Positions 15,526-22,471 of a DNA stretch of 36,963 nucleotides are shown here, in pieces. The first letter of the stretch is position 1. Each line of letters opens with the position of its first letter. The stretch covers positions 1 through 36,963 of the forward strand of contig VGYV01000004.1 of the NCBI GenBank assembly GCA_016872855.1. The letters are read 5' to 3'. The notes beneath the pieces were generated by a model that did no database searches, was not told where the DNA came from, and worked only from the letters and a program-made list of their open reading frames with translations. The DNA is from Planctomycetota bacterium (lineage in GTDB: Bacteria > Planctomycetota > PUPC01 > DSUN01). The position numbers and the translations under genes are program-made.

Positions 15526-16425
15526 TCAACCGAAGTACCTGGCACGCATGGACTTGAGGAAGCGGATGGAGTTGCGCATGGACTCCATTGTGTCGCCATC
15601 TTCGACGGTGATCCAGCCTTGGTAGCGGATGTCCCGCAGGATGGTGAAGATGGCGGGGTAGTCGTTAAGGCCCTTGCCTATCTCGCCGTGGCGCAGCTTC
15701 GGCGAGTAGCCGAGCGTGCCGTCGGCCTGCCGCAGGGCGTCCAGCGATGCCCCCGGCTCCAGGAAGCGGTCGCTCGCGTGCATCGAGACCAGACGCCCCT
15801 TCACCGCGTGCAGCAACGCAATCGGGTCGTCCCCCGCCAGGATGGCGTTGGACGGGTCGAACTGCACTCCGAAGTGGGGCGAGCGGACCCGCTCGACGAT
15901 TCGGAGGAAGACATCGGCCTTCTGGGCGAACTCGGGGTAGGTCCAGAAGGCGTCCTTGTAGTGGTTCTCGATGACCAGCTTCACACCGCACTCCGCGGCG
16001 ACGGGGAGCGATGCCTCGATGCACTCGGCGACCCAGCCGACCGCTTCGTCCGTGTCGAGCCCCTCGCGGCGCTGGCCGGAGAGGGTGCGGCAAAGGGTGG
16101 CGCCCAGGCGGGCGGCGAGGCGAATCGCCTCCTGCTGCCCCTGCACCTCGCGGCGCCGGGCCGCGGGGTCGGGCTGGGTGAAGTCGGGCGCGTAGCACAG
16201 CGAAGCCACGGGGGTCCCCAGCGACTCCGCGTGGCAGCGCACGCGGTCCGCGTAGGCGGCGTCCTTCCCCTGGAAGAAGGCGGCGTGGAGCTCGTGGCCC
16301 TCGGGCTCGAGGCAGGCCGCGTCGTCGAGCCAGGCGAACAGGTCCATCCGCCCCTCCGCGATGTCGGTCAGGTAGCACCGGGGCATCAGGCCAATCTTGG
16401 GCGCCATCCCAGTCTGCTGCCTCAT
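15526..16425 (-). CDS. sugar-phosphate isomerase/epimerase-like TIM-barrel protein
   Basis: A 299-residue protein of the xylose isomerase-like TIM-barrel family (PF01261). The four expected metal ligands are visible in order: E153 (LVIENHYKD), D190 (VQFDPSNAI), H216 (VSMHASD) and E275 (ITVEDGD). The family interconverts keto and aldo sugars or their 3-epimers; such genes are abundant in planctomycetes and often handle uncommon sugars. The ATG at 16425 is preferred, with AGGA 5 nt upstream; ATG 16407 and 16446 are alternatives. It is transcribed alone from a consensus-like promoter and is divergent from the XPB helicase gene. Confidence 0.85.
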   Translation of the reverse strand: MRQQTGMAPKIGLMPRCYLTDIAEGRMDLFAWLDDAACLEPEGHELHAAFFQGKDAAYADRVRCHAESLGTPVASLCYAPDFTQPDPAARRREVQGQQEAIRLAARLGATLCRTLSGQRREGLDTDEAVGWVAECIEASLPVAAECGVKLVIENHYKDAFWTYPEFAQKADVFLRIVERVRSPHFGVQFDPSNAILAGDDPIALLHAVKGRLVSMHASDRFLEPGASLDALRQADGTLGYSPKLRHGEIGKGLNDYPAIFTILRDIRYQGWITVEDGDTMESMRNSIRFLKSMRARYFG

Positions 16426-16462
16426 CGTATTCCTGCGCCCCACCATGCAGTGTCGGCCTCAG

Positions 16463-16491
16463 AGCATATCGCGGAGCGGGCGGGCTGTCAA
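16463..16491 (-). promoter_or_regulatory. sigma70-type promoter of the isomerase gene
   Basis: TTGACA (16491-16486), 17-bp spacer, TATGCT (16468-16463) on the minus strand. Confidence 0.6.
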
Positions 16492-16534
16492 GCGCGCCGG
16501 CGGCGTGTGTGTCCGGCGCGGCCGGTGGGCGAGT

Positions 16535-16560
16535 GTTCCGTAGTTGTTCAACTACGGAAC
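16535..16560. repeat. perfect 26-nt palindrome
   Basis: GTTCCGTAGTTG followed by TT and its exact complement. The AGTTGTTCAACT-type core is shared with the palindromes at 22385-22418 and 34511-34544. It lies between two divergent promoters, so it cannot be a simple terminator here. Confidence 0.75.
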
Positions 16561-16585
16561 CCTGTTCCCCACTGCCACGGTCGGC

Positions 16586-16614
16586 TTGCAGAGGCCCGAG
16601 CCCGCGGGTATAGT
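16586..16614 (+). promoter_or_regulatory. sigma70-type promoter of the XPB gene
   Basis: TTGCAG (16586-16591), 17-bp spacer, TATAGT (16609-16614), 33 bp before the ATG at 16647. Confidence 0.55.
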
Positions 16615-16646
16615 TGGGGCGGGAGGCAGGCCAGGACGGTGCCACA

Positions 16647-18065
16647 ATGGAACCCCGCCCGCGGCACACAGGCGTCCGCCTCGCGTTCGACAAGGGGACT
16701 CTGCGCCTGGAGGGCGCGACCGAGCGCGAGGCGGCGGGTCTACGCGAGACCGGGCCCTGGGTGTGGGACGCGCGCGTCTCCGCCTGGCGCTGCGATGCCA
16801 TCCACTACCCCACCGTGCGGGAGCGCCTGGCGGCACGGTTCGGCCCGCGGCTGGCCGACGACGTGGCGAAGCCGCCGCGCGTGTCGTGGCGCCAGGTGAG
16901 CCTGCCGCCGCTCCGCCGCGAACAGCAGGAGGCCCTCGACGCCTGGCTCGCCGCCGGCGGCCGCGGCCAGGTCATCATGCCCACGGGCACCGGCAAGACC
17001 GAGATCGCCCTCGCCGCCATGCGCCACACCAGCATCGCCACCCTCGTCGTCGCACCCGTCCGCGACCTGATGTACCAGTGGCACCGCCGCATCCTCCGCG
17101 GCCTCGGCTACGACGCCGGCATCCTCGGCGACAACCGCTGCAACGTCCAGCCCGTCACCGTCACCACCTACGACAGTGCCTACGCCCACATGCCCGACCT
17201 CGGTGCCTGCTTCGGCCTCATCGTCTTCGACGAGGAGCACCACCTGCCCGGCCGCTGCCGCCGCGAGGCCGCGCTCTTCGCCGCCGCGCCCCTCCGCCTC
17301 GGCCTCTCCGCCACGCCCGAGCGCTCGGACGGCCTTCACTCTGACCTCGACTTCCTCATCGGCCCCGTCGTCTATCGCCAGGAAATCCCCCACGCCAAAG
17401 GCCGCACCCTCGCCGACTACGACGTCGTCCGCATCCCAGTCGCCCTCGCCGACGACGAGCAGGCCCGCTACGAGGACTGCGGCCGTATCCTCCGCGACTT
17501 CATCGCCGCCCGCCGCAAGGACAAGCCGGACTACGACTGGCAGGACCTCTGCGCCGACACGGGCACGGACCCCGACGCCCGCCGCGCCCAGAAAGCCTTC
17601 TACGCCCGCAAGGCCATCGAGGACCGCGCGAGGGAGAAGCTCCGAGTCCTCGAAGACCTCTTCCGCCTCCACGCAGGCGAGCGCACCCTCGTCTTCGCAG
17701 GCTCCAACGCCATGGCCCTCGACGTCTCCCGCCGCTTCCTCGTCCCCACCCTCCTCGCCCACTCGCGCAAGCGCGAGCGACTCGCCGTCCTCGAAGGCTT
17801 CGCCGCCGGCCGCTTCCCCGTCCTCGTCGCCAACCAGGTCCTCGACGAGGGGGTGGACGTCCCCGAGGCCAAGGTCGCCGTCGTCATTGGCGGCATGGCG
17901 TCGAGCCGCCAGGCCAAGCAGCGATTGGGCCGCATCCTCCGCCGCACTGGCGACGCCCGAGCCACCCTCTACGAAGTCGTGTGCCAGGACACTGGCGAGG
18001 AGACCCGCTCCCGCCGCCGCCGCTCCAGCGACGCCTACGACCACACCACCCGCCGCCGCCTGTAA
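16647..18065 (+). CDS. xpb: XPB/ERCC3-type superfamily 2 DNA helicase
   Basis: A 472-residue SF2 helicase. A short N-terminal domain (about 1-80, GVRLAFDKGTLRLEG, WVWDARVSAWRCDAI) corresponds to the damage-recognition domain of archaeal XPB. Helicase motifs: I MPTGTGKTE (about 111-119), II DEEHH (195-199), III SATPER (221-226) and VI QAKQRLGRILRR near the C-terminus. The protein unwinds DNA using ATP and in archaea works with the nuclease Bax1, which is encoded 550 bp downstream on the same strand. That pairing supports the assignment and a role in repair of damaged DNA. The Shine-Dalgarno is weak (AGGACGG, 9 nt from the ATG). The stop codon is part of a family D palindrome. Confidence 0.85.
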   Translation: MEPRPRHTGVRLAFDKGTLRLEGATEREAAGLRETGPWVWDARVSAWRCDAIHYPTVRERLAARFGPRLADDVAKPPRVSWRQVSLPPLRREQQEALDAWLAAGGRGQVIMPTGTGKTEIALAAMRHTSIATLVVAPVRDLMYQWHRRILRGLGYDAGILGDNRCNVQPVTVTTYDSAYAHMPDLGACFGLIVFDEEHHLPGRCRREAALFAAAPLRLGLSATPERSDGLHSDLDFLIGPVVYRQEIPHAKGRTLADYDVVRIPVALADDEQARYEDCGRILRDFIAARRKDKPDYDWQDLCADTGTDPDARRAQKAFYARKAIEDRAREKLRVLEDLFRLHAGERTLVFAGSNAMALDVSRRFLVPTLLAHSRKRERLAVLEGFAAGRFPVLVANQVLDEGVDVPEAKVAVVIGGMASSRQAKQRLGRILRRTGDARATLYEVVCQDTGEETRSRRRRSSDAYDHTTRRRL

Positions 18066-18096
18066 CCTCCCGCAGGTTCCAAACCTGCGGGGGGTT
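18064..18096. repeat. palindromic repeat, family D
   Basis: AACCTCCCGCAGGTT / AACCTGCGGGGGGTT with a 3-nt loop. The helicase stop codon TAA is formed at its left edge. Confidence 0.8.
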
Positions 18097-18147
18097 ACCC
18101 GCCAGCGCCTGTCAACTGGTTTCACGCACCTAGGTCGAGTCCGCGCC

Positions 18148-18176
18148 TTGACATCCCGGCGCGGGCGGGTTACACT
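18148..18176 (+). promoter_or_regulatory. sigma70-type promoter of the RHH gene
   Basis: TTGACA (18148-18153), 17-bp spacer, TACACT (18171-18176), 20 bp before the ATG at 18197. Confidence 0.65.
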
Positions 18177-18196
18177 GATGGTCGAAGGATCAACGA

Positions 18197-18466
18197 ATGG
18201 CCGAGGAAGGCAAGATGCAGAGCCGTGTGACAGTGAAACTCGATGGCGACCTGTTGAGGCGCGCCAGGGCGCGAGCGGAGGAACGAGGGGTGTCCCTGTC
18301 GGCCTTCGTAGAGGCGAGCGTGCGCGCGGCGGTTGGTGATGAGACCAGTGCCACATTCCGTGTGGAGGATCTGCCGCCGATCACAAGGTCGCTCTGCGGG
18401 TGCCTGAAGGGCGCACGGTTCGACGAGCGCAACTACGCGGATTACCTGGAACGGAAGTACCGCTGA
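18197..18466 (+). CDS. ribbon-helix-helix antitoxin-like protein
   Basis: An 89-residue protein. RVTVKLDGDLLRRARARAEE (10-29) is the beta strand and first helix of a ribbon-helix-helix DNA-binding domain, and VSLSAFVEASVRAAV the second helix. The C-terminal tail (CLKGARFDERNYADYLERKY) resembles the toxin-binding tails of small RHH antitoxins that pair with PIN-type toxins. No toxin gene follows: downstream is a palindrome and bax1. It is therefore an orphan antitoxin or a small regulator. ATG 18197 (GAAGGA upstream) and ATG 18215 (AGGAAGG upstream) are both plausible. It has its own promoter although it sits between the two repair genes. Confidence 0.65.
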   Translation: MAEEGKMQSRVTVKLDGDLLRRARARAEERGVSLSAFVEASVRAAVGDETSATFRVEDLPPITRSLCGCLKGARFDERNYADYLERKYR

Positions 18467-18491
18467 CAATCCCGGGCGCGCAGCTCCTCCC

Positions 18492-18585
18492 CCCTCTCCC
18501 TTGGGGAGAGGGCTGGGGTGAGGGTGCTTGGGCACTTCCCGATCCTGAGGCACCCTCACCCTGACCCTCTCCCCGAGGGAGAGGG
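18492..18585. repeat. large hairpin, family E relative
   Basis: The left arm 18492-18537 contains CCCTCTCCC, GGGAGAGGG-like and GGTGAGGGTGC segments. The right arm 18550-18585 mirrors it with GCACCCTCACC and CCCTCTCCCC. It is a nested palindrome in the gap before bax1. Confidence 0.7.
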
Positions 18586-18615
18586 AACAGAGGGCGTTGC
18601 GGCGCACTCGGGGCG

Positions 18616-20073
18616 ATGGTGTTAGGGCCAGACTCGGTGCTCACCAGCGAGCAATCCATCATCGTCTATGACGGCGGGCGGGCGTGGCCTGACCGGTTGA
18701 CGCAGCGCGCGCACGCGCACTACCTGGACTACGCGCGGCGGATGCTGGCGGTCTACCAGCATGGGGTCGGCCAGACCCGCCGCGAACTCCACCGCTCGGT
18801 CGAGGGCATCCTCGCGAATGAGCCCGACTGCGATACGCGGCGGATTCAGGCTTTCTGCAAGCTGCTCGATGAGGCGGGGGAGTTCGATACCGACCGCCGC
18901 GGCAACGCCGCGAAGCTGCGCCTGGCAGTCTTCGACCTCGCCGCGCCGCTCCACCCCCTGGTGGAGAGCCGCGACCAGCTTTTCGAGAACACCGAGTCGG
19001 AGGCCAAGGCCCACATCGCCCAACGCCTCGGCCGCCCCTGGCCGGAAATCGAGGGGGAACTCTACGCCGACGTGATGGACTTCCATCGCCTCACGGCCTT
19101 CGAGGGCTACTCGAATGCGGCGGCGCTGCTGCGCCGCTACAACGTCGCACAGCTCCAGGCCGCGCTCTACCGCGCCGAGCGACTCGTCATCGCCGCCTCG
19201 GAGGACTTCAAGACAATCCTCCGCTACGCCAAGCTGGCGCAACTCCTCCACGACATCCGCCGGCTCCCCCCACTCCAACCCCCCTCCCTCTCAGGGAGGG
19301 GGAACGGGGAGGGTGGGGCGCCGGTCCTCGCGGCGAAGTCCCACCCTCACCCTACCCTCGCCCTGGAAGGGAGAGGGGTCAAGGCACCCTTCGCCCCTCT
19401 GCCTGGCGGGGAGAGGGAGGGCACGAACGTCCCGCTTGCCGACCGCAGCGCCCATTGCCAGCAATGGGCTCCCGACGGTTGCGGCTACGTTATCGAGCTT
19501 TCGGGGCCGGCCTCGGTGCTGCGCGAGACGCGACGCTACGGGATCAACTTCGCTCGATTCCTGCCCGCCCTCCTCGCGTGCGACGGCTGGGCGATGCAGG
19601 CGACGCTCCGCACCCCCTGGGGCGGGAAGGCGCTCCTGGCCCTCAGCAGCCGGGATGGGCTTCAGAGCACCATGCCGCCACCGGAGGAGTTCGATTCGTC
19701 GGTTGAGGAGGGCTTCGCCGCGAAGTTTGGGGCCGAGCGCGACGGCTGGCGCCTCGGCCGCGAGGGCGAGGTGCTCGTCGAGGGCCAAAGCGTCTTCGTT
19801 CCCGACTTCGCCTTCCGCCACGGCGATGGCACCGAGGTGCTTCTGGAGATCGTGGGCTTCTGGACGCCCGAGTATCTGGAGAAGAAGCGGGCGACGCTTC
19901 GGCGCTTCCGCGGCCGCCGCGTCTACCTGGCCGTCGCCGAGCGATGCCTGCCCGAGGGCGCGACCGTGTCCGAGGACGTGGTGGTCTACAAGACCGCGCT
20001 CAAAGTGGAGCCCGTCCTCGCCCTCCTCGAGCGCGCCCGAAGGCGGGAAGCACCAATGACCAATGACCAATGA
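18616..20073 (+). CDS. bax1: Bax1-type nuclease (DUF790), partner of XPB, with a repeat-derived internal insert
   Basis: A 485-residue protein of the DUF790/Bax1 family, the endonuclease that binds archaeal XPB. The C-terminal PD-(D/E)xK core is visible: VPDFAFRHGDGTEVLLEIVG with D397 and E411, then FWTPEYLEKK (K423/424). The central ELSGPASVLRETRRYG...FARFLPALLACDGW is the other family landmark. Between HDIRRLP (about 212-218) and YVIELSG (from 291) lie about 70 Gly/Pro/Arg-rich residues with no family character. They are encoded by palindromic repeats at 19276-19488 and remain in frame. The protein is thus longer than expected by about that amount. The Shine-Dalgarno is weak; ATG 18616 is the best start seen. 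It lies downstream of xpb but is separated by an RHH gene with its own promoter. Confidence 0.85.
   Translation: MVLGPDSVLTSEQSIIVYDGGRAWPDRLTQRAHAHYLDYARRMLAVYQHGVGQTRRELHRSVEGILANEPDCDTRRIQAFCKLLDEAGEFDTDRRGNAAKLRLAVFDLAAPLHPLVESRDQLFENTESEAKAHIAQRLGRPWPEIEGELYADVMDFHRLTAFEGYSNAAALLRRYNVAQLQAALYRAERLVIAASEDFKTILRYAKLAQLLHDIRRLPPLQPPSLSGRGNGEGGAPVLAAKSHPHPTLALEGRGVKAPFAPLPGGEREGTNVPLADRSAHCQQWAPDGCGYVIELSGPASVLRETRRYGINFARFLPALLACDGWAMQATLRTPWGGKALLALSSRDGLQSTMPPPEEFDSSVEEGFAAKFGAERDGWRLGREGEVLVEGQSVFVPDFAFRHGDGTEVLLEIVGFWTPEYLEKKRATLRRFRGRRVYLAVAERCLPEGATVSEDVVVYKTALKVEPVLALLERARRREAPMTNDQ
19276..19488. repeat. in-frame palindromic insert in bax1 (family E plus family B-like)
   Basis: 19276-19382 is an inverted copy of the composite at 12166-12268, sharing CCACCCTCACC and CTGGAAGGGAGAGGGGTCA blocks and the CCCTCCCTCTCAGGGAGGG hairpin. 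19425-19488 continues with CGTCCCGCTTGCCG, a GCCCATTGC/GCAATGGGC hairpin and GCGGCTAC, resembling a degenerate family B unit. Together they are read as about 70 residues without a stop. Confidence 0.75.
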
Positions 20074-20156
20074 GACGAGCCCTCATCACGGTCATTCCGA
20101 GCGGAGCCTGCCATCGCTTGTGCGCAGGCCAGCGGTCATTGCGCCATTGGTCATTG
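20054..20156. repeat. CAATGAC direct repeats with inverted copy
   Basis: CAATGACCAATG occurs twice, overlapping (20054-20065, 20061-20072), at the end of bax1 and forms its stop codon region. Its exact complement CATTGGTCATTG is at 20145-20156 inside the next promoter spacer. A long-loop hairpin is possible. Confidence 0.5.
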
Positions 20157-20167
20157 CGGCGTACAAT
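20139..20167 (+). promoter_or_regulatory. sigma70-type promoter
   Basis: TTGCGC (20139-20144), 17-bp spacer, TACAAT (20162-20167), 26 bp before the TTG start at 20194. Confidence 0.5.
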
Positions 20168-20193
20168 GGGGGCTGGCATCGAGGAGACGCGCC

Positions 20194-20352
20194 TTGAGCC
20201 CCATTCTCAAGCTCGACCACGACGACCCCGAGAAGGAGCTGGCCTTCGAGCTGGACTACCAGCTTTCCCTCACCACCCGCCAGCGCTTCCAGATGATGAT
20301 CGAGCGAGGGTTCGTGAAGCCTGTCGAGATCATAAAGAGGCGCTGCGAATGA
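20194..20352 (+). CDS. 52-aa protein, TTG start
   Basis: The frame begins TTG with GAGGAG 7 nt upstream and reads SPILKLDHDDPEKELAFEL, then YQLSLTTRQRFQMMIERG and KPVEIIKRR. This charged, helical layout (DDPEKEL..., LTT..RF.MM, KP.EI.KR) matches small proteins I have seen beside nucleotidyltransferase-type genes, but no such gene is present here and I cannot name the family. Its stop overlaps the ATG of the CBM9-like gene (ATGA), so the two are translationally coupled and share the promoter at 20139. Confidence 0.6.
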   Translation: MSPILKLDHDDPEKELAFELDYQLSLTTRQRFQMMIERGFVKPVEIIKRRCE

Positions 20353-21002
20353 CCACGGCGATGGCGTGGGTGAGGCGGACGGAGGATTTCGAGGTGGCGG
20401 GCGACGGGTCCGGGGCGGGGTGGGCGCGGGCCGAGTGGCTGCCGCTGACGCCCGTGGGCGGAACCGCCGCCTATCCCTCGCGGGCGAAGGTGCTTTATTC
20501 CTACACGGGGATGTACTTCCTGTTCGACTGCGAGGACCGCCGCCTGACCTGCACGATGACACGGGATGGCGACGACATTTTCCGTGAGGACGTGGTGGAG
20601 GTGTTCCTGTGGCCCGACCCGCGGCAGGTGCTGTACTTCGAGTACGAGATTTCCCCGCTCGGGGTCGAGCTGCCGCTGCTCATCCCGAACCAGGGCGGTA
20701 TCTTCATGGGCTGGCAGCCCTGGCACTACGAGGGCGGACGGAGGATTCGGCGGGCCACGGTGGTCCGCGGCGGCGAGAAGGCTTCGATGGCTGCCGTCGC
20801 GGGCTGGAGCGCCGAGTTCTTCATCCCCTTCGCCCTGCTGCGGGGCCTGGGCGGCGTGCCGCCGGCGCGCGGTGTCCTCTGGCACGGAAACCTCTATCGG
20901 ATTGACTACGACGAATCGCCCGCCACGCACTGGGCCTGGTCGCCCGCCTCCGGCCCCAACTTCCACAACTATCGTGGTTTCGGCACCTTACGCTTCGAGT
21001 GA
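20349..21002 (+). CDS. CBM9-like carbohydrate-binding domain protein
   Basis: A 217-residue single-domain protein with the beta-sandwich motifs of carbohydrate-binding family 9-like proteins: YTGMYFLFDCEDRRL, IFREDVVEVFLWPDPRQVLYFEYEISPLG, WSAEFFIPFALL, WHGNLYRIDY, WSPASGPNFHNYRGFGTLRF. There is no signal peptide, which is unusual for a binding domain acting outside the cell; it may act in the cytoplasm on imported oligosaccharide or be an accessory of unknown role. The start at 20349 overlaps the stop of the 52-aa gene. Confidence 0.8.
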   Translation: MTTAMAWVRRTEDFEVAGDGSGAGWARAEWLPLTPVGGTAAYPSRAKVLYSYTGMYFLFDCEDRRLTCTMTRDGDDIFREDVVEVFLWPDPRQVLYFEYEISPLGVELPLLIPNQGGIFMGWQPWHYEGGRRIRRATVVRGGEKASMAAVAGWSAEFFIPFALLRGLGGVPPARGVLWHGNLYRIDYDESPATHWAWSPASGPNFHNYRGFGTLRFE

Positions 21003-21047
21003 GCCCTTTCGGGCCACCTTCCCGACTACCTCGTGCCGAGATCGAGC

Positions 21048-21076
21048 TTGACAAATAGCAGCGTATAGTTTATATT
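21048..21076 (+). promoter_or_regulatory. strong sigma70-type promoter of the ATPase gene
   Basis: TTGACA (21048-21053), 17-bp spacer, TATATT (21071-21076). Transcription would begin near 21083, favouring the ATG at 21104 as start. Confidence 0.65.
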
Positions 21077-21103
21077 TGCGCCGTGAATGAAAGGGGCCAT
21101 CTC

Positions 21104-22354
21104 ATGTATGACAGGTGGCTGGCGCAGGAGATCGAAGGGAACCGGGCCAACCCGTATGCCCTAGTTTTGTTCGGCGCTCGGCAGACCGGCAAGTCCACGC
21201 TCCTGCGGCAGCTCTTCCCGAAGCCGGCGCTATTCGTCAATCTGGTGGACCCCTTGGACCACGCCCGGTACGCGCTGCGCGCGGAGACGTTCGTGGCCGA
21301 GTGCAATGCACTGCCCCGCGGGGGCGCGCCGGCCGAGGTCGTGGTAGACGAGATCCAGCGCGCCCCAACGCTGCTCAACGCCGTGCAATCGCTGTATGAC
21401 CGGGAGCCGGGCCGGTGGAAGTTCGTGCTCTCGGGCAGTTCGGCCCGCAGGCTGCGAATGGCCGGGGCCAACCTGCTGCCTGGGCGCGCGCTCCTGATGC
21501 GTCTGTACGGCCTGAGCCTGTGTGAGTGCCCGCCCAGCGGAGTCGAGGGGGACGTGGCCGCGGCGCCCTCGCCACTGGCGTTCGGCTGGCAGGGGGAGAG
21601 CGGCCAGCGGCGACTCTTCCCGGGGATGGACCTGGTATCCCGGCTGTTGTATGGACAGCTTCCGGGCATTGTGGCGGCCCCCGAGGGCAGCCGCGGCGGC
21701 CTGCTCCGCGCCTACGCGGCCATCTATCTCGAGGAGGAGGTGCGGCGCGAGGCGGCCGTGCGCGACCTCGCGGCCTTCGCCCGCTTCCTGCGCCTGGCCG
21801 CGCTCGAGTGCGGCCAGGCCATCAACTGCCGCAAGCTCTCGCAGGAGATCGGCCTCGCGGCACCCACGATCAAGTCCTACTACCAGATCCTGGAAGACAT
21901 GTTCGTCGGCTTCCGCGTCGAGGCCTTCAGCGGACGCGCCCGGAGCCGGCTCGTCTCCAGCCCGCGGTTCTACTTCTTCGACACCGGGGTGCGCCACGCG
22001 GCGGCGGACCTGCCGCTCGACGCCGGCACCGTGCTGGGCAACCCGGGCGCCGTCCTTGAACAGTGGGTGGCCGTAGAGCTTTGGAAGCGGCTCCAGTACC
22101 TGCATGGGGGTCAGCTCTACTACTGGCGCACGCGCGGGGGGGCGGAGGTGGACTTCGTGCTCGAGAGGGCGGGACGCTACACGCCTGTGCAGGTGAAGTG
22201 GACCGAGCGCCCGAGCGGCTCCGATGCCCGGCACATCCTCACCTTCCTGGCGGAGCACTCTGAGCGGGCCGAGCGCGGCTACATCATCTGCCGCTGCCCG
22301 CGCCCGATGCAGCTCCACGAGCGCGTCGTGGCGCTGCCCTGGTGGGCGCTCTGA
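21104..22354 (+). CDS. AAA ATPase with C-terminal DUF4143
   Basis: A 416-residue protein. The N-terminal P-loop ATPase domain shows Walker A GARQTGKST (24-32), Walker B VVVDEIQRA (79-87) and a sensor-like VLSGSSARRLR (108-118). A middle helical region and a C-terminal DUF4143 domain follow, with FYFFDTGVRHA, PGAVLEQWVAVELWKR and the nuclease-like YYWRTRGGAEVDFVLE...VQVKW. This domain pair is very common and scattered across prokaryotes; its role is not established, and the C-terminus looks like a restriction-endonuclease fold. ATG 21104 has AAAGGGG upstream; GTG 21083 would be nearly leaderless. Confidence 0.85.
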   Translation: MYDRWLAQEIEGNRANPYALVLFGARQTGKSTLLRQLFPKPALFVNLVDPLDHARYALRAETFVAECNALPRGGAPAEVVVDEIQRAPTLLNAVQSLYDREPGRWKFVLSGSSARRLRMAGANLLPGRALLMRLYGLSLCECPPSGVEGDVAAAPSPLAFGWQGESGQRRLFPGMDLVSRLLYGQLPGIVAAPEGSRGGLLRAYAAIYLEEEVRREAAVRDLAAFARFLRLAALECGQAINCRKLSQEIGLAAPTIKSYYQILEDMFVGFRVEAFSGRARSRLVSSPRFYFFDTGVRHAAADLPLDAGTVLGNPGAVLEQWVAVELWKRLQYLHGGQLYYWRTRGGAEVDFVLERAGRYTPVQVKWTERPSGSDARHILTFLAEHSERAERGYIICRCPRPMQLHERVVALPWWAL

Positions 22355-22384
22355 GCCTTGCCGCCGCCTTTGCGCTGGGCGCAG

Positions 22385-22418
22385 GAACATTGCAGAGTTG
22401 TTCAACTCCGCAATGTTC
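22385..22418. repeat. 34-nt palindrome, family F
   Basis: The arms GAACATTGC.GAGTTG and CAACTC.GCAATGTTC are separated by TT, with one mismatch. It lies between convergent genes (ATPase and DUF5107), so termination is plausible. An identical 34-nt copy is at 34511-34544. Confidence 0.8.
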
Positions 22419-22471
22419 TTGCACGGACCCGCACGCCAGCCGAGGGTCGGGGCGGGCACCGCGTCCGGGGC

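Noticed and set aside
16740-18356. 538-aa minus-strand frame across the XPB gene
   Set aside because: Antisense shadow of a helicase with all motifs intact; its composition is low-complexity Ala/Glu/Val.
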